DNA of 64,000 nucleotides, from NCBI RefSeq assembly GCF_014203115.1, contig NZ_JACHIJ010000003.1, positions 434,001 to 498,000 on the forward strand, read 5' to 3'. Position 1 is the stretch's first letter, and every line of letters begins with the position of its first letter. The translations under genes and the position numbers were made by a program. Below are positions 36,070 to 44,448 of the stretch, one piece after another. A model generated the notes under the pieces. The model was not told the DNA's origin. It ran no database searches and saw nothing but the letters and a program-made list of their open reading frames with translations. Source of the stretch: Afipia massiliensis (GTDB taxonomy: Bacteria > Pseudomonadota > Alphaproteobacteria > Rhizobiales > Xanthobacteraceae).

Positions 36070-36130
36070 CTCTCCAAGAGATGTGGGGCCGTCCCCGACG
36101 AAAGCTGAAGCAGTACGAGTCGTCCCGTAC
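36070..36130 (-). promoter_or_regulatory. Candidate guanidine-II (mini-ykkC) riboswitch upstream of atpB
   Basis: On the minus strand P1 at 36113-36130 is GTACGGG-ACGA-CTCGTAC (7 bp, one G-U pair, ACGA tetraloop). A 16-nt linker leads to P2 at 36085-36096, GGGG-ACGG-CCCC. A GGAGAG hexamer (36070-36075) follows 9 nt after P2, as in the sugE leader, but sits in a small hairpin and has no start codon at a good distance. Both loops are canonical ACGR. The next gene is the orphan atpB, 107 nt further on, so the true target is uncertain; the original gene may have been lost. Confidence 0.7.
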
Positions 36131-36139
36131 GCAGGTTTG

Positions 36140-36168
36140 TACTTAAACGTCTATGATGGGATTTTCAA
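36140..36168 (-). promoter_or_regulatory. Possible sigma-70 promoter of the atpB leader
   Basis: On the minus strand TTGAAA (36163-36168) and TAAGTA (36140-36145) are 17 nt apart. Initiation about 7 nt downstream would start the transcript just before hairpin P1 of the riboswitch candidate. The -10 match is weak. Confidence 0.35.
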
Positions 36169-36265
36169 GCCGTGCGATCGCGCAGGCGCCTCCCGCGCCG
36201 GGCACGCCATGAGCGGTTCCGGATGCGGGCGGGTTGCCCCGCAGGAGAGAACGATAAATTCTCAG

Positions 36266-36739
36266 TCATGCATCATGCGAACTGAAACGCCCATGAAGTG
36301 CGTTGGCCGTCAGGCGCGCAAACTGTGCACCACTGAGATGAAGCAGCGTCTCGTGATCGCCGGCTTTCATATAGATCTCCGGCTGCGCCTCGATGCTGTC
36401 GTCGACGATCAGATCCAGTCCGTAGCATTTGCCGACGGCCGGAACTGCACCGTGCGCGCAGTCGCGGAACAACTGACCGATCTCGGTTTCATCGGCCATG
36501 GCGACATCTTCACCGAGTTTTTTTCTCAGTTCCAGGAGGTGGAGATGATGCGATGCGGGCATGACAGCCAGCATATAGCCGCCGTCGCGCCGCAACACGA
36601 TGCCCTTGGCGAGGCGATCACCCGAGACGTGGCATGCCTCGGCCGTGCGCGTGGACGACATGGTGAGTTCGTGCGGAATCTCGTCGTATTGGATGTTTTC
36701 AGCAATCAGATATTGCCGGAGTGTGGGAGCAATGGACAT
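36266..36739 (-). CDS. YbaK/ProX-type aminoacyl-tRNA deacylase
   Basis: Product of 157 residues of the YbaK/prolyl-tRNA-synthetase-associated fold, which hydrolyses mischarged aminoacyl-tRNA. Seen are RDGGYMLAVMPASHHLHL, the conserved Lys of RLAKGIVL, GAVPAVGKCYGLDLIVDDSI and the final AQFARL. ATG at 36739 has GGGAGG upstream. The sequence is nearer to the free-standing YeaK/ProX-like group than to E. coli YbaK. It stands in the atpB-sugE neighbourhood. Confidence 0.85.
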   Translation of the reverse strand: MSIAPTLRQYLIAENIQYDEIPHELTMSSTRTAEACHVSGDRLAKGIVLRRDGGYMLAVMPASHHLHLLELRKKLGEDVAMADETEIGQLFRDCAHGAVPAVGKCYGLDLIVDDSIEAQPEIYMKAGDHETLLHLSGAQFARLTANALHGRFSSHDA

Positions 36740-37010
36740 GACGGGACCTCCCGATATGCAACCATCCACCGTTTAGGGCTTCCTGTAAGCCTTGCCGCAC
36801 GATGGGCGGCCGCGTGGTTACAACGCCGACATAGGTCTTCAGTTCGCGCGCTGCAATTCGTGCACAGCCGATTTAATCGCGTGATAGCCACAACCCTGCT
36901 CGCGCTCCAAACATGATGGGCCTGGAGAGACACCGCATACTGTCGAGGCACACGGTATCCCTCGCCGTCAACGGCGCTGACAAGGCCGGTTTACGACCCT
37001 CGCCACCAGG

Positions 37011-37373
37011 TCAGGTGACCGGATGATGCCATCGATCGTGCCACCAGGTGGTGAAATCGCGATCGGTCATCAGTTCCCAGATCGCAAACAGGATCACCAA
37101 CAGACCCGACGCGATGCTGCTGACCGTGGCCGGCGCTGACTCATAACCGACTGTCCAAGGGGCAGCCAGCAGCGCCAGACCGAGGAGAATCTCTCCCCAT
37201 TCCTCCAGATAGGACGGAATGACGAGCCCTTCGACAGCAAACAGAATGACGAAGAACCCAAGCACGATGGTTATCCATGTCGCCGCCCCGGAGAAGCCCA
37301 GGACGAACGGCGACACAACCAACCACACGCCCAGCAACAGGCTCGCGATATCTTGCCAATGACGAATACGCAT
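37011..37373 (-). CDS. SPW-repeat membrane protein
   Basis: Product of 120 residues with four membrane helices in two repeats: SLLLGVWLVVSPFVLGF and EILLGLALLAAPWTVGYES. This is the SPW repeat family, here with SPF and APW in place of SPW. ATG at 37373 has GAGGAGG upstream. The C-terminus is rich in Trp and His (TTWWHDRWHHPVT). Function unknown. Confidence 0.85.
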   Translation of the reverse strand: MRIRHWQDIASLLLGVWLVVSPFVLGFSGAATWITIVLGFFVILFAVEGLVIPSYLEEWGEILLGLALLAAPWTVGYESAPATVSSIASGLLVILFAIWELMTDRDFTTWWHDRWHHPVT

Positions 37374-37753
37374 GATGCTCACCTCCTCTCGCTGCGCAAA
37401 CTCCTTTCCATCATTCAAAGATAGTCATCACTTCCGGCGCCCCTAGCGCCGGCCCTCAGGCATCTATGTCGCAGTCCGTGTCGCTGTGTCGCAGGAGAAC
37501 GCTCGCGTGCGAGCCGTCCTCGAATGCATCTGCGCCAAGGTGTTCCTCAACATTGTGGAGCGGCGATTCTCGTACTCAAGAATTTTCCTGAAATTTCAAT
37601 AATATACGCGTTTTCTGACCTTGTCCGGAATGACGCGCCCCCGCCTCAGGCGCCGGCGCGTTGGTCATTGCCGCCACGGCCATGCCCTGAGACAATCGGT
37701 GCGGAGCCGGCGGTCAGCGGATACGCCGCCGTGTCATTTTGCGGGAGCTTTCG
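37374..37753. other. Intergenic region with no recognised element
   Basis: These 380 bases separate the SPW gene from a divergent metallo-hydrolase gene and must contain their promoters. I find no convincing small gene, terminator or repeat here. Confidence 0.4.
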
Positions 37754-38581
37754 ATGCATCGATTGCGCCTTGTCATCCAGCTGGGTACGGCGCTTGCCGG
37801 CGTCATGCTGTCGGCCGGTTTCGGCGCGGCGCAGGACAAGCCGCCGCCGAGCGAGTGTCTCGCGATCGCGCAATCGATCCCGCGCGTCATGTTCGCCAGC
37901 TTTTCAAGGGCGGCGGCGGAAAAGAGCGAGGTGACGATCACCTATGCCGGCCACTCGACCTACATTCTCGAGACGCCCCGCAACGTCACCATCGCCACCG
38001 ACTTCAGCGGCGCCTACACCGCCGGCAAGTCGCCCAGCGTCGTAACCATGAACCGGGCTCATTCCACGCACTACACGCTCAATCCCGATCCGCGCATCGC
38101 CCACGTGTTGCACGGCTGGGGCGAGGGCGGTCAGCCGGCACGGCACGCAAGGATGATCGGCGATGTGCTGATCCGCAACGTCACCACCGACATCCGCGCA
38201 TACCGTTTCGACTCCGAAGCTCTGCAGAAGGACGGCAATTCGATCTTCATTTTTGAAGTCGCGGGTCTTTGCATCGGCCATCTTGGCCACCTGCATCATC
38301 CGCTGGATGAGACGCATTACGCCGCGATCGGCCGCCTCGATATCGTCATGGTGCCGATCGACGGCACGTTCACGCTGTCGCTCGACGGCATGTCGGAGAT
38401 CACGCGGCGGCTGCGCTCCTCCATTGTACTGCCGATGCACCGGTTTGCAACGCCGCTGAGCGACTTTCTCGCGCGCATGAACGGACAGTTCGAGATGGAC
38501 ATTCGTCCCGAACGATCTTTCACGGTCTCCCGCGACACGCTGCCGAAGAAGCCGACTGTCATTGTTTTGGATGGGGTTTAG
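37754..38581 (+). CDS. Exported UlaG-like metallo-beta-lactamase-fold hydrolase
   Basis: Product of 275 residues. ATG 37754 has GGGAG 6 nt upstream; a TTG five codons earlier is less likely. The signal peptide ends near GFGAAQD. The YAGHSTYILETP start and GHLGHLHHPLD and PMHRFATP stretches are those of UlaG-like metal-dependent hydrolases, with an altered metal-ligand set (NRAHSTHY in place of HxHxDH). The activity may be changed or lost. Location is probably periplasmic. Confidence 0.78.
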   Translation: MHRLRLVIQLGTALAGVMLSAGFGAAQDKPPPSECLAIAQSIPRVMFASFSRAAAEKSEVTITYAGHSTYILETPRNVTIATDFSGAYTAGKSPSVVTMNRAHSTHYTLNPDPRIAHVLHGWGEGGQPARHARMIGDVLIRNVTTDIRAYRFDSEALQKDGNSIFIFEVAGLCIGHLGHLHHPLDETHYAAIGRLDIVMVPIDGTFTLSLDGMSEITRRLRSSIVLPMHRFATPLSDFLARMNGQFEMDIRPERSFTVSRDTLPKKPTVIVLDGV

Positions 38582-38590
38582 ACGCGATAT

Positions 38591-39736
38591 TCAGAACGCC
38601 GCAGCCAGCTCCTTCGCGCCCTGAAGATTGATCTGGTTGTCCATCCGGGCATCTGTCGCCGCCAGCAGCTTCGCGACGGTGTTGTTGCGGATCGCCACCG
38701 GATTGCGCTCATAGCCGTTGCGCTGGAAGAAGTTCGATGTCGGGACTATGGCGCGCATCGCCTGCGGCATCGACACCATGTCGAACCCGTTGCCGTCGCC
38801 GGTCAGGTTCATCATCTCAAGCTCGGCGGCGGTGAGCAGTGCATTGTAGCCCTTGCGTTTGGCGAAGTTCACCGAGTCCGTCAGCTTCAGCGTCTGCAGC
38901 AGCGGCCCGACATCGATATCGAGATTCAGCGCGTGAACCGCGATGCCGCGCGGCGTGACGCCGAGCTTTTCATGCGCGCTCCATTGATTGGGCACGGTCT
39001 TGCAGAACGTAACCATCTGCTGGACGACGGCGGCCTTGCGTTGCAGCTCGGCCTTCTGCGCGCCGCTGGCCTGATGGGCCTTCTCGTGCAGCGCCTTGAG
39101 GATGAGGCCGCCATGTTCGGTGAGAAGACCGATGGTGTTGGTGGTCAGGAGCTGGTTGTAGCCGAGCGCGGTGGAGATCGCGCGAGCGCCGGGCCGGTTG
39201 CCTTCCAGCCCGGCCTGCACGTCGTACTTGCCGTTGCCGCCGGATTCGAAGCTGTAGATCCGCACCGCCTGATCCCTGGTCAGCCCGTAGCTCGATGCAA
39301 CGCGCGCATAGGCGCGCTTGTAGTCGATCTCGGTCGCGGGCTTGCGCGGCGTGAAGTGAAAATGCTCCTGCGCCTGGCTGAGGAAATCCGCCACCACCGG
39401 CAACGGCGCGCGGGGCTTTGTCGGCTTCTCCGGCGGCGAAGGATCGACCGGCTTCGGCGGGCCGGTATAGACCGGCGGCTGGGTCAGGACATAGTCCTCG
39501 GCGACGATAGTCTCGCCGTTGCGGCGCTTGGCGTTGCGCGCGCGCCGCTTGTCGCCGATCGCGGTCCAGTAGCTTGAGGCGGCCTCATCGAACGGCTGGC
39601 GGACGGCGGTGTATTCGGCAAGTTTGCGGCGATAGTCCGCGATCTGCTGCGGCGTCTGGGCGAGGACAGCGGACGACAGCGTTGCCGCGATTGCAGCGGC
39701 CGCCATGCACGACATCGTCCAGCGCAGACATCTCAC
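38591..39736 (-). CDS. Exported protein with lytic-transglycosylase-like segment
   Basis: Product of 381 residues with a Sec signal peptide (to about SSAVLAQ). A Pro-rich linker (PVYTGPPKPVDPSPPEKPTK) precedes a domain with IYSFESGGNGKYDVQAG and RAISTALGYNQLLTTN, reminiscent of the catalytic Glu and GYNQ blocks of SLT-type lytic transglycosylases. The rest has no recognised motif. The family assignment is by resemblance only. Its start overlaps the stop of the thioesterase gene by 4 nt (ATGA). Confidence 0.65.
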   Translation of the reverse strand: MRCLRWTMSCMAAAAIAATLSSAVLAQTPQQIADYRRKLAEYTAVRQPFDEAASSYWTAIGDKRRARNAKRRNGETIVAEDYVLTQPPVYTGPPKPVDPSPPEKPTKPRAPLPVVADFLSQAQEHFHFTPRKPATEIDYKRAYARVASSYGLTRDQAVRIYSFESGGNGKYDVQAGLEGNRPGARAISTALGYNQLLTTNTIGLLTEHGGLILKALHEKAHQASGAQKAELQRKAAVVQQMVTFCKTVPNQWSAHEKLGVTPRGIAVHALNLDIDVGPLLQTLKLTDSVNFAKRKGYNALLTAAELEMMNLTGDGNGFDMVSMPQAMRAIVPTSNFFQRNGYERNPVAIRNNTVAKLLAATDARMDNQINLQGAKELAAAF

Positions 39737-40521
39737 ATGAACACCGCCACGTTTTGCCGGCTGACCAGCACCGGCTGTCTATCGGCATTCCACAGGGTCG
39801 TCGCCTGACTGGAATAGCCGCCCACGACGTTCTCGGCCTTGGTCTGCAGGAGCCACCAGCCCTCGTTGGTTTCCAGCCGGTCGGTCAGGAGGTCGACCGC
39901 CCAGGTCATGGTGCTGATCGGCCCCGGCCGCTCGAACAGCACCAGCGCCGCGGGTGGCGGCGCATCGGTGAGCGCCACCAGTGCGGCGGTCGATGCCGGT
40001 TTGGCGGGATCCTGATGGCGCAGCCAGATCGAAAAATTCGGATGCTGACCCTGGCTGAAAGGCGGATTGCCGCCGGCGAATCGGCCTTCGAAATGCTGGA
40101 TGAAGTTCAGTCCGGGAATTTTGCGGAAGAACGGCGGACAGGTCTCGGGTTCCGGCACCGCCGGCGCGGACAGACTGCCGTATCCGACAGCGGAGGCGCG
40201 GGCGGTGCCGTAGCAAAGCGTGGCCCGTGTCGCCAGACCGGCTTCGCCAAACAGGTCGACGCCGACGAACACCGTGGATTTGCCTCTGCGCAGCACGGTC
40301 GGGCGGATCATGACCGTGCCGGCGGCCGGTCCGACGAAGCTGAATTGTGCAGAGCGCAATGGTGGAAGGTCGCCGTAGTGCTGCGCCACGCTTTCGAGGC
40401 AGAAGGCGGCCGAGAGACCACCGTAGATGGTGCGGCCCTGAAGCCAATCTTCCGTCGCCGTGACGGAGCTGGTCTCGCCGTCGGCGCTCATGCTTGCCAT
40501 CAGTGCAGTGAAATCGATCAT
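39733..40521 (-). CDS. Hotdog-fold acyl-CoA thioesterase
   Basis: Product of 262 residues with two hotdog halves. The N-terminal half has WLQGRTIYGGLSAAFCLESVAQHY, the start typical of TesB-like thioesterases, and the second half ends TTLWNADRQPVLVSRQNVAVFM. ATG at 40521 follows GGGAACGGG. It hydrolyses acyl-CoA of unknown chain length. The downstream exported protein gene overlaps by 4 nt, so they are co-translated. Confidence 0.82.
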   Translation of the reverse strand: MIDFTALMASMSADGETSSVTATEDWLQGRTIYGGLSAAFCLESVAQHYGDLPPLRSAQFSFVGPAAGTVMIRPTVLRRGKSTVFVGVDLFGEAGLATRATLCYGTARASAVGYGSLSAPAVPEPETCPPFFRKIPGLNFIQHFEGRFAGGNPPFSQGQHPNFSIWLRHQDPAKPASTAALVALTDAPPPAALVLFERPGPISTMTWAVDLLTDRLETNEGWWLLQTKAENVVGGYSSQATTLWNADRQPVLVSRQNVAVFM

Positions 40522-40807
40522 CGTATTGGACCCGTTCCCGAAATTTGCTGACGAGGTATACCCGCGCAAGTCACTGGCGTCCTAGTCATGGCTCCCATGA
40601 TGCCAGACTCGCGGGCGCATCACACTGCGGACCGTGCGCAAACTTTGCTTTGACTCACCGCGGACTCAATCCGTCAGTAAAGCTGACCGAATCGAGTTAT
40701 CAACAGGCGTTTGATCGGCACTTTCGAATCATTCTCGCTTCACGCTACGAGATCGTTTCAAATGTGAAGCTTGCGTGACTGTGGCGTTCGCGTGCGGGGC
40801 GACGATC

Positions 40808-41029
40808 ATGAACAAAATTGTTTCGCCGAAAGGTATCGTTTCGAGTGAGTTGTCGAAGTTGTTCGGCGATGTTCCGAAGCCGGACCGCGCCGAATGGGAA
40901 AAGACACTCAAGGCGCTGAAGCCGTGGTTGAGCCCGGAGAAGTTCGCGGAAACCGAGGCGATCCACTGGCGCATGTTCGAGCGCGCGAACCGCTGGCACG
41001 AAAGCCAGTCGTCTTCGTCGAACGACTGA
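40808..41029 (+). CDS. Small protein of unknown function
   Basis: Product of 73 residues, soluble, with a helical, Trp-rich middle (DRAEWEKTLKALKPWLSPEKF, AIHWRMFERANRWHE). ATG at 40808 is preferred to a GTG 33 nt earlier. The stop TGA is contained in the first unit of a 17-bp tandem repeat. No family is recognised. Confidence 0.55.
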   Translation: MNKIVSPKGIVSSELSKLFGDVPKPDRAEWEKTLKALKPWLSPEKFAETEAIHWRMFERANRWHESQSSSSND

Positions 41030-41068
41030 CGCTCTCGAACGACTGACGCTCTCGAACGACTGACGTTT
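41018..41068. repeat. Three tandem copies of a 17-bp unit
   Basis: TCGAACGACTGACGCTC is present at 41018-41034 and 41035-41051, and as a near-copy ending GTTT at 41052-41068. The stop codon of the small gene at 40808 lies in copy 1; each unit repeats the same in-frame-looking TGA. Confidence 0.85.
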
Positions 41069-41111
41069 TCCGAACAACCGGGTTGCAACGGCTGAGCCGC
41101 TTCTCGCGCCC

Positions 41112-42812
41112 TCACACGCCGCTGCTGGCCGGCGTCTCGATGGGCACGTCGCTCGTCTTGGTGCGGTCCGGCGTCTCGTCCTTCCAGCGCACCGATCCCA
41201 GCGGCCGCTCCAGCATGCGGTGAACCTTGATCGGTTCCGGCCCCAGATGAAACCCGATGGCCTTGAGCTGCACCTCGCGCTCGGACTGGGTCGAGCGGTT
41301 GCGCTGGCGCAGATAGTCCAGCCAGGTCGGGCAGTGATAGCGCTCGATCCACAGTTCGGGGTCGGCGATGTCGCGTGCGATCGACCAGTCATAGGCGCCA
41401 TTGCGCTGACGGATGGCCTGGAGCTGCAGCATCGTCGTGTAGAACGCGCGGGCTTTCTGCTGGCTCACACGGTATTCGATTTCGACAACGATCGGCCCGC
41501 TTCGCTGCGAGATGGAAAGGTTCACCTCGGGCTCTTCAAGCGCATCGACCGCGTCGTTGTTGGCGCCTTCGGTTGACGGCATACGCAGCCAGATCGCCAG
41601 CACCGGCGAAACGAACATGACCGCGCCGGCGATCAGCAGCGCGTTGCCGATGCCGACGCCGTTGGCGACATATCCCCACAGCCAGCTTCCGATCGCGACG
41701 CCGCCGGCAATCGCGGCCTGATACGCCGCCAGCGCGCGTCCCGCGACCCAGCGTGGCGTCGAGAGCTGCACGCCGATGTTGAACAGCGTCACCGCGATCA
41801 TCCACGACGCGCCGGCCACGACCAGCGCCGCGCCGGTCAGCGCCGGCCAGCGGCTGAGCGCAAGCACGGCAATCGCCAGACCCATGGTCAGCGCGCACAG
41901 CCGGACGGCATATTCGCCGCTCAGGTGAGCGCGAATGCTGGAGATATTAAGTGCGCCGAGCACGCCGCCCATGCCGAAGCAGCCGAGCATGATGCCGTAG
42001 GTCTGGGCGCCGCCGTGCAGGATGTCGCGCGCCACCAGCGGCAACAACGCCAGCACAGAGCCGCCGGCGATGCCGGTCACCAATGTTCGGTACAACACGA
42101 TGCGGATCGGCGGGGAGTGGACGATGTAGCGCACGCCGGACACGACAGCGCGGCGCAATCGCTCCGGCGGCAGCCGCGAGGGCTCCAGCGTCCGCTGCCA
42201 AAGATAAAGCACGACGATCAGCGGAATATACAGCAGCACGTTGCAGACGAACGCGGCCACCGCGCCCGCCGCCGCCACGATGATGCCGCCCAGCGCCGGG
42301 CCGAAGCTGCGCGCGATGTTGTAGCTGATGCCGTTGAGCGCGACCGCCGAGGGCAGCGTCTCGGCGGGCACCTGCTCGCTGACCGAGGCCTGCCATGCCG
42401 GGCCGAACAGCGCCATGCCGCTGCCGATCATGAAACAGAACAGCAGCAGGCTGTTGGGCGTGATGGCGTTGAAATAGGCGAGGACGGCCAGCGTCACGCC
42501 GCCGACGAGCCCGAGCAACAGCGCGATCAGGCCGACGACGCGCCGGTCGTACATATCCGCGATGGCGCCCGCGGCCAGCGACAACAGCATGATCGGCAGC
42601 ATCAGGGCGGTCTGGACCAGCGCCACCATGCTGGCCGACGACGTCATCTGGGTCATCGCCCAAGCCGCACCCACACCATTGATCATCAGGCCGAGATTGG
42701 TGAGCAGACTTGCCAGCCAGATTCGCCGGAACACCGCATGCCGCAGCGGCGCGGTGATCCCGTCGGCCGACAGCAGCGATCGCTTGGCGGGTTTGTCGGT
42801 CGTCGTGCTCAC
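41112..42812 (-). CDS. DHA3-type MFS exporter with C-terminal cytoplasmic domain
   Basis: Product of 566 residues. GTG at 42812 has AAAGGA upstream; the frame continues to 42884. About 12 membrane helices make up ~20-430, with ADMYDRRVVGL as the MFS loop and the LPSAVALNGISYNIARSFGPALGG helix of the EntS-like DHA3/transmembrane secretion effector family. A ~130-residue C-terminal domain (IEYRVSQQKARAFYTTMLQLQ, WIERYHCPTWLDYLRQ) resembles antibiotic-monooxygenase/dimeric ferredoxin-like folds. A siderophore or drug exporter role is inferred. Confidence 0.87.
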   Translation of the reverse strand: MSTTTDKPAKRSLLSADGITAPLRHAVFRRIWLASLLTNLGLMINGVGAAWAMTQMTSSASMVALVQTALMLPIMLLSLAAGAIADMYDRRVVGLIALLLGLVGGVTLAVLAYFNAITPNSLLLFCFMIGSGMALFGPAWQASVSEQVPAETLPSAVALNGISYNIARSFGPALGGIIVAAAGAVAAFVCNVLLYIPLIVVLYLWQRTLEPSRLPPERLRRAVVSGVRYIVHSPPIRIVLYRTLVTGIAGGSVLALLPLVARDILHGGAQTYGIMLGCFGMGGVLGALNISSIRAHLSGEYAVRLCALTMGLAIAVLALSRWPALTGAALVVAGASWMIAVTLFNIGVQLSTPRWVAGRALAAYQAAIAGGVAIGSWLWGYVANGVGIGNALLIAGAVMFVSPVLAIWLRMPSTEGANNDAVDALEEPEVNLSISQRSGPIVVEIEYRVSQQKARAFYTTMLQLQAIRQRNGAYDWSIARDIADPELWIERYHCPTWLDYLRQRNRSTQSEREVQLKAIGFHLGPEPIKVHRMLERPLGSVRWKDETPDRTKTSDVPIETPASSGV

Positions 42813-42909
42813 AGGGGTCCTTTGATTGGCATCATCTGAAAACGGGCTGGCTGAATCGCGATATGAAACACGAATGTGTTCCAATCGGAGCGTGTTGGAA
42901 AGAGATTTG

Positions 42910-43344
42910 CTACCAGCGCCATTGTCCGTCGTCGGCCCAGCGGGAGCGGTAACCGATCAGGCGCATCCACACCGTGACGATCTGGTCGAAGCCGGTAACG
43001 TAGTCGCACGCCGTGTCGCGCGACCATTTCTTGTCGGCCTTGACGTCGGCGATGGTTTTCTCGCTGGCGTAGGAAAAGAGCTGAAGCGGTTTCGACGGAT
43101 CGCTGATCTCGGTGCGGTTGGCGATCACTTCGCGGTCCAGCTTGTTGAACAGCACGCACGGTGTGCTTGCATAGGTCAGCCGCTGCTCGTCGGCGATGAC
43201 GCGCGCATGGTCGGGCGGCGATTCGATTTTATAGGACATCAGGATCGCCGCCGCCGCGATCAGCGCGACAAGAACAACGCTGCTCAGAACCGGCCAGATG
43301 AGCCGGGATCGCCTGACATCGTCCGCTGGAATCGGTGGAGCCAT
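42910..43344 (-). CDS. Membrane-anchored protein of unknown function
   Basis: Product of 144 residues: a short cytoplasmic N-terminus, one membrane helix (~19-40, LIWPVLSSVVLVALIAAAAILMSY), and a soluble C-terminal part, probably periplasmic, with two Cys residues (TPCVLF, TACDYV). The ORF reads GTG-ATG at its start; ATG at 43344 is used. No family is recognised. Confidence 0.65.
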   Translation of the reverse strand: MAPPIPADDVRRSRLIWPVLSSVVLVALIAAAAILMSYKIESPPDHARVIADEQRLTYASTPCVLFNKLDREVIANRTEISDPSKPLQLFSYASEKTIADVKADKKWSRDTACDYVTGFDQIVTVWMRLIGYRSRWADDGQWRW

Positions 43345-43425
43345 CACCCCGACAATAGCATGGCCGGCAAGAATGTTCCGGATGCCGCAGCGGACAATGC
43401 CCGCCGCGGCGCCCGGAACCGGGTG

Positions 43426-44448
43426 TTACTGAGGTTCGATCTTCGCGAACTGCGCGACCTTGCCCCACTTTTCCATTTCAGAGATGACAAATGCCTGCAT
43501 TTCCTCGGGCGTGTTGCCGATCGGCTCGCCGCCGAGCTTGCGGATGCGTTCGATCCCCTCGGGCGACTTGATGTACTTGATGATGCTCGCGTTGAGCTTC
43601 ATCACGATGTCCTTCGACACCTTGGCCGGCGCCGCGACGGTGAACCATGAGGAGGCGTCATAGCCCTTCACGGTTTCGCCGATGGCGGGAATGTTCGGCA
43701 GCAACGGCCAGCGCTCGGCGGTGCTGATCGCCAGCGGGCGCACGTTGTTGGCCTCGGCGAACGGAAGCACCGCCGGCAGGTTGTCGATCATGACATGCAC
43801 GCGGCCTGCCACGAGATCGGTGAGCGCCGGCGCACTGCCCTTGTAGGGAACGTGCACGATGTCGATGCCGGTCATCGACTTGAACAGCTCGGTCGACAGA
43901 TGCGCGGTGCTGCCGAGCCCCGGCGTGCCGTAGAACAGCTGGCCGGGTTTCGATTTCGCCAGCGCGATGAATTCGGCGACCGATTTCGCCGGGACTTCGG
44001 GATTGACCGACATCAGGTTCGGGACACGCGCGATGATGGTGACCGGCTGAATGTCCTTGAGCTGATCGTAAGGCATGTTCTTCTGAACAAACTTGTTGAT
44101 CGAATGAGTGCCGGGCGTGCCCACGATGAAGGTGTATCCGTCGGGTTCGGACTTTGCGACGAAGTCGGCGGCGATGTTGCCGCCCGCGCCGGTCTTGTTC
44201 TCGATGATGAACTGCTGGCCGTACTCCTCCGACAGCTTCTGCGCCACAAGCCGTCCGAGAATATCGGTGGTGCCGCCGGCGGCGAAAGGCACGACGAATT
44301 TCACCGGGCGTTCCGGCCACGCGGCAGCCTTTGACGTGCTGCTCAGAAAGGGCGTCGCGGCGAGTGCTGCGGCACCGCCTGCGAGAACGGAGCGGCGGGT
44401 GATACGCGATGCTGAATGAGATTGTACGGAAGTCGGTCGCTTGATCAT
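43426..44448 (-). CDS. TctC/Bug-family substrate-binding protein with Tat-type signal
   Basis: Product of 340 residues. A twin-arginine signal (RITRRSVLAGGAAALAATPF) is followed by WPERPVKFVVPFAAGGTTDI, the beginning of tripartite tricarboxylate transporter substrate receptors, with IENKTGAGGNIAADFVAKSEPDGYT and VPYKGSAPALTDLVAGRVHVM also matching. It binds an unknown carboxylate or aromatic acid in the periplasm. No tctA or tctB gene is adjacent, as is usual for the many orphan Bug receptors. Confidence 0.92.
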   Translation of the reverse strand: MIKRPTSVQSHSASRITRRSVLAGGAAALAATPFLSSTSKAAAWPERPVKFVVPFAAGGTTDILGRLVAQKLSEEYGQQFIIENKTGAGGNIAADFVAKSEPDGYTFIVGTPGTHSINKFVQKNMPYDQLKDIQPVTIIARVPNLMSVNPEVPAKSVAEFIALAKSKPGQLFYGTPGLGSTAHLSTELFKSMTGIDIVHVPYKGSAPALTDLVAGRVHVMIDNLPAVLPFAEANNVRPLAISTAERWPLLPNIPAIGETVKGYDASSWFTVAAPAKVSKDIVMKLNASIIKYIKSPEGIERIRKLGGEPIGNTPEEMQAFVISEMEKWGKVAQFAKIEPQ

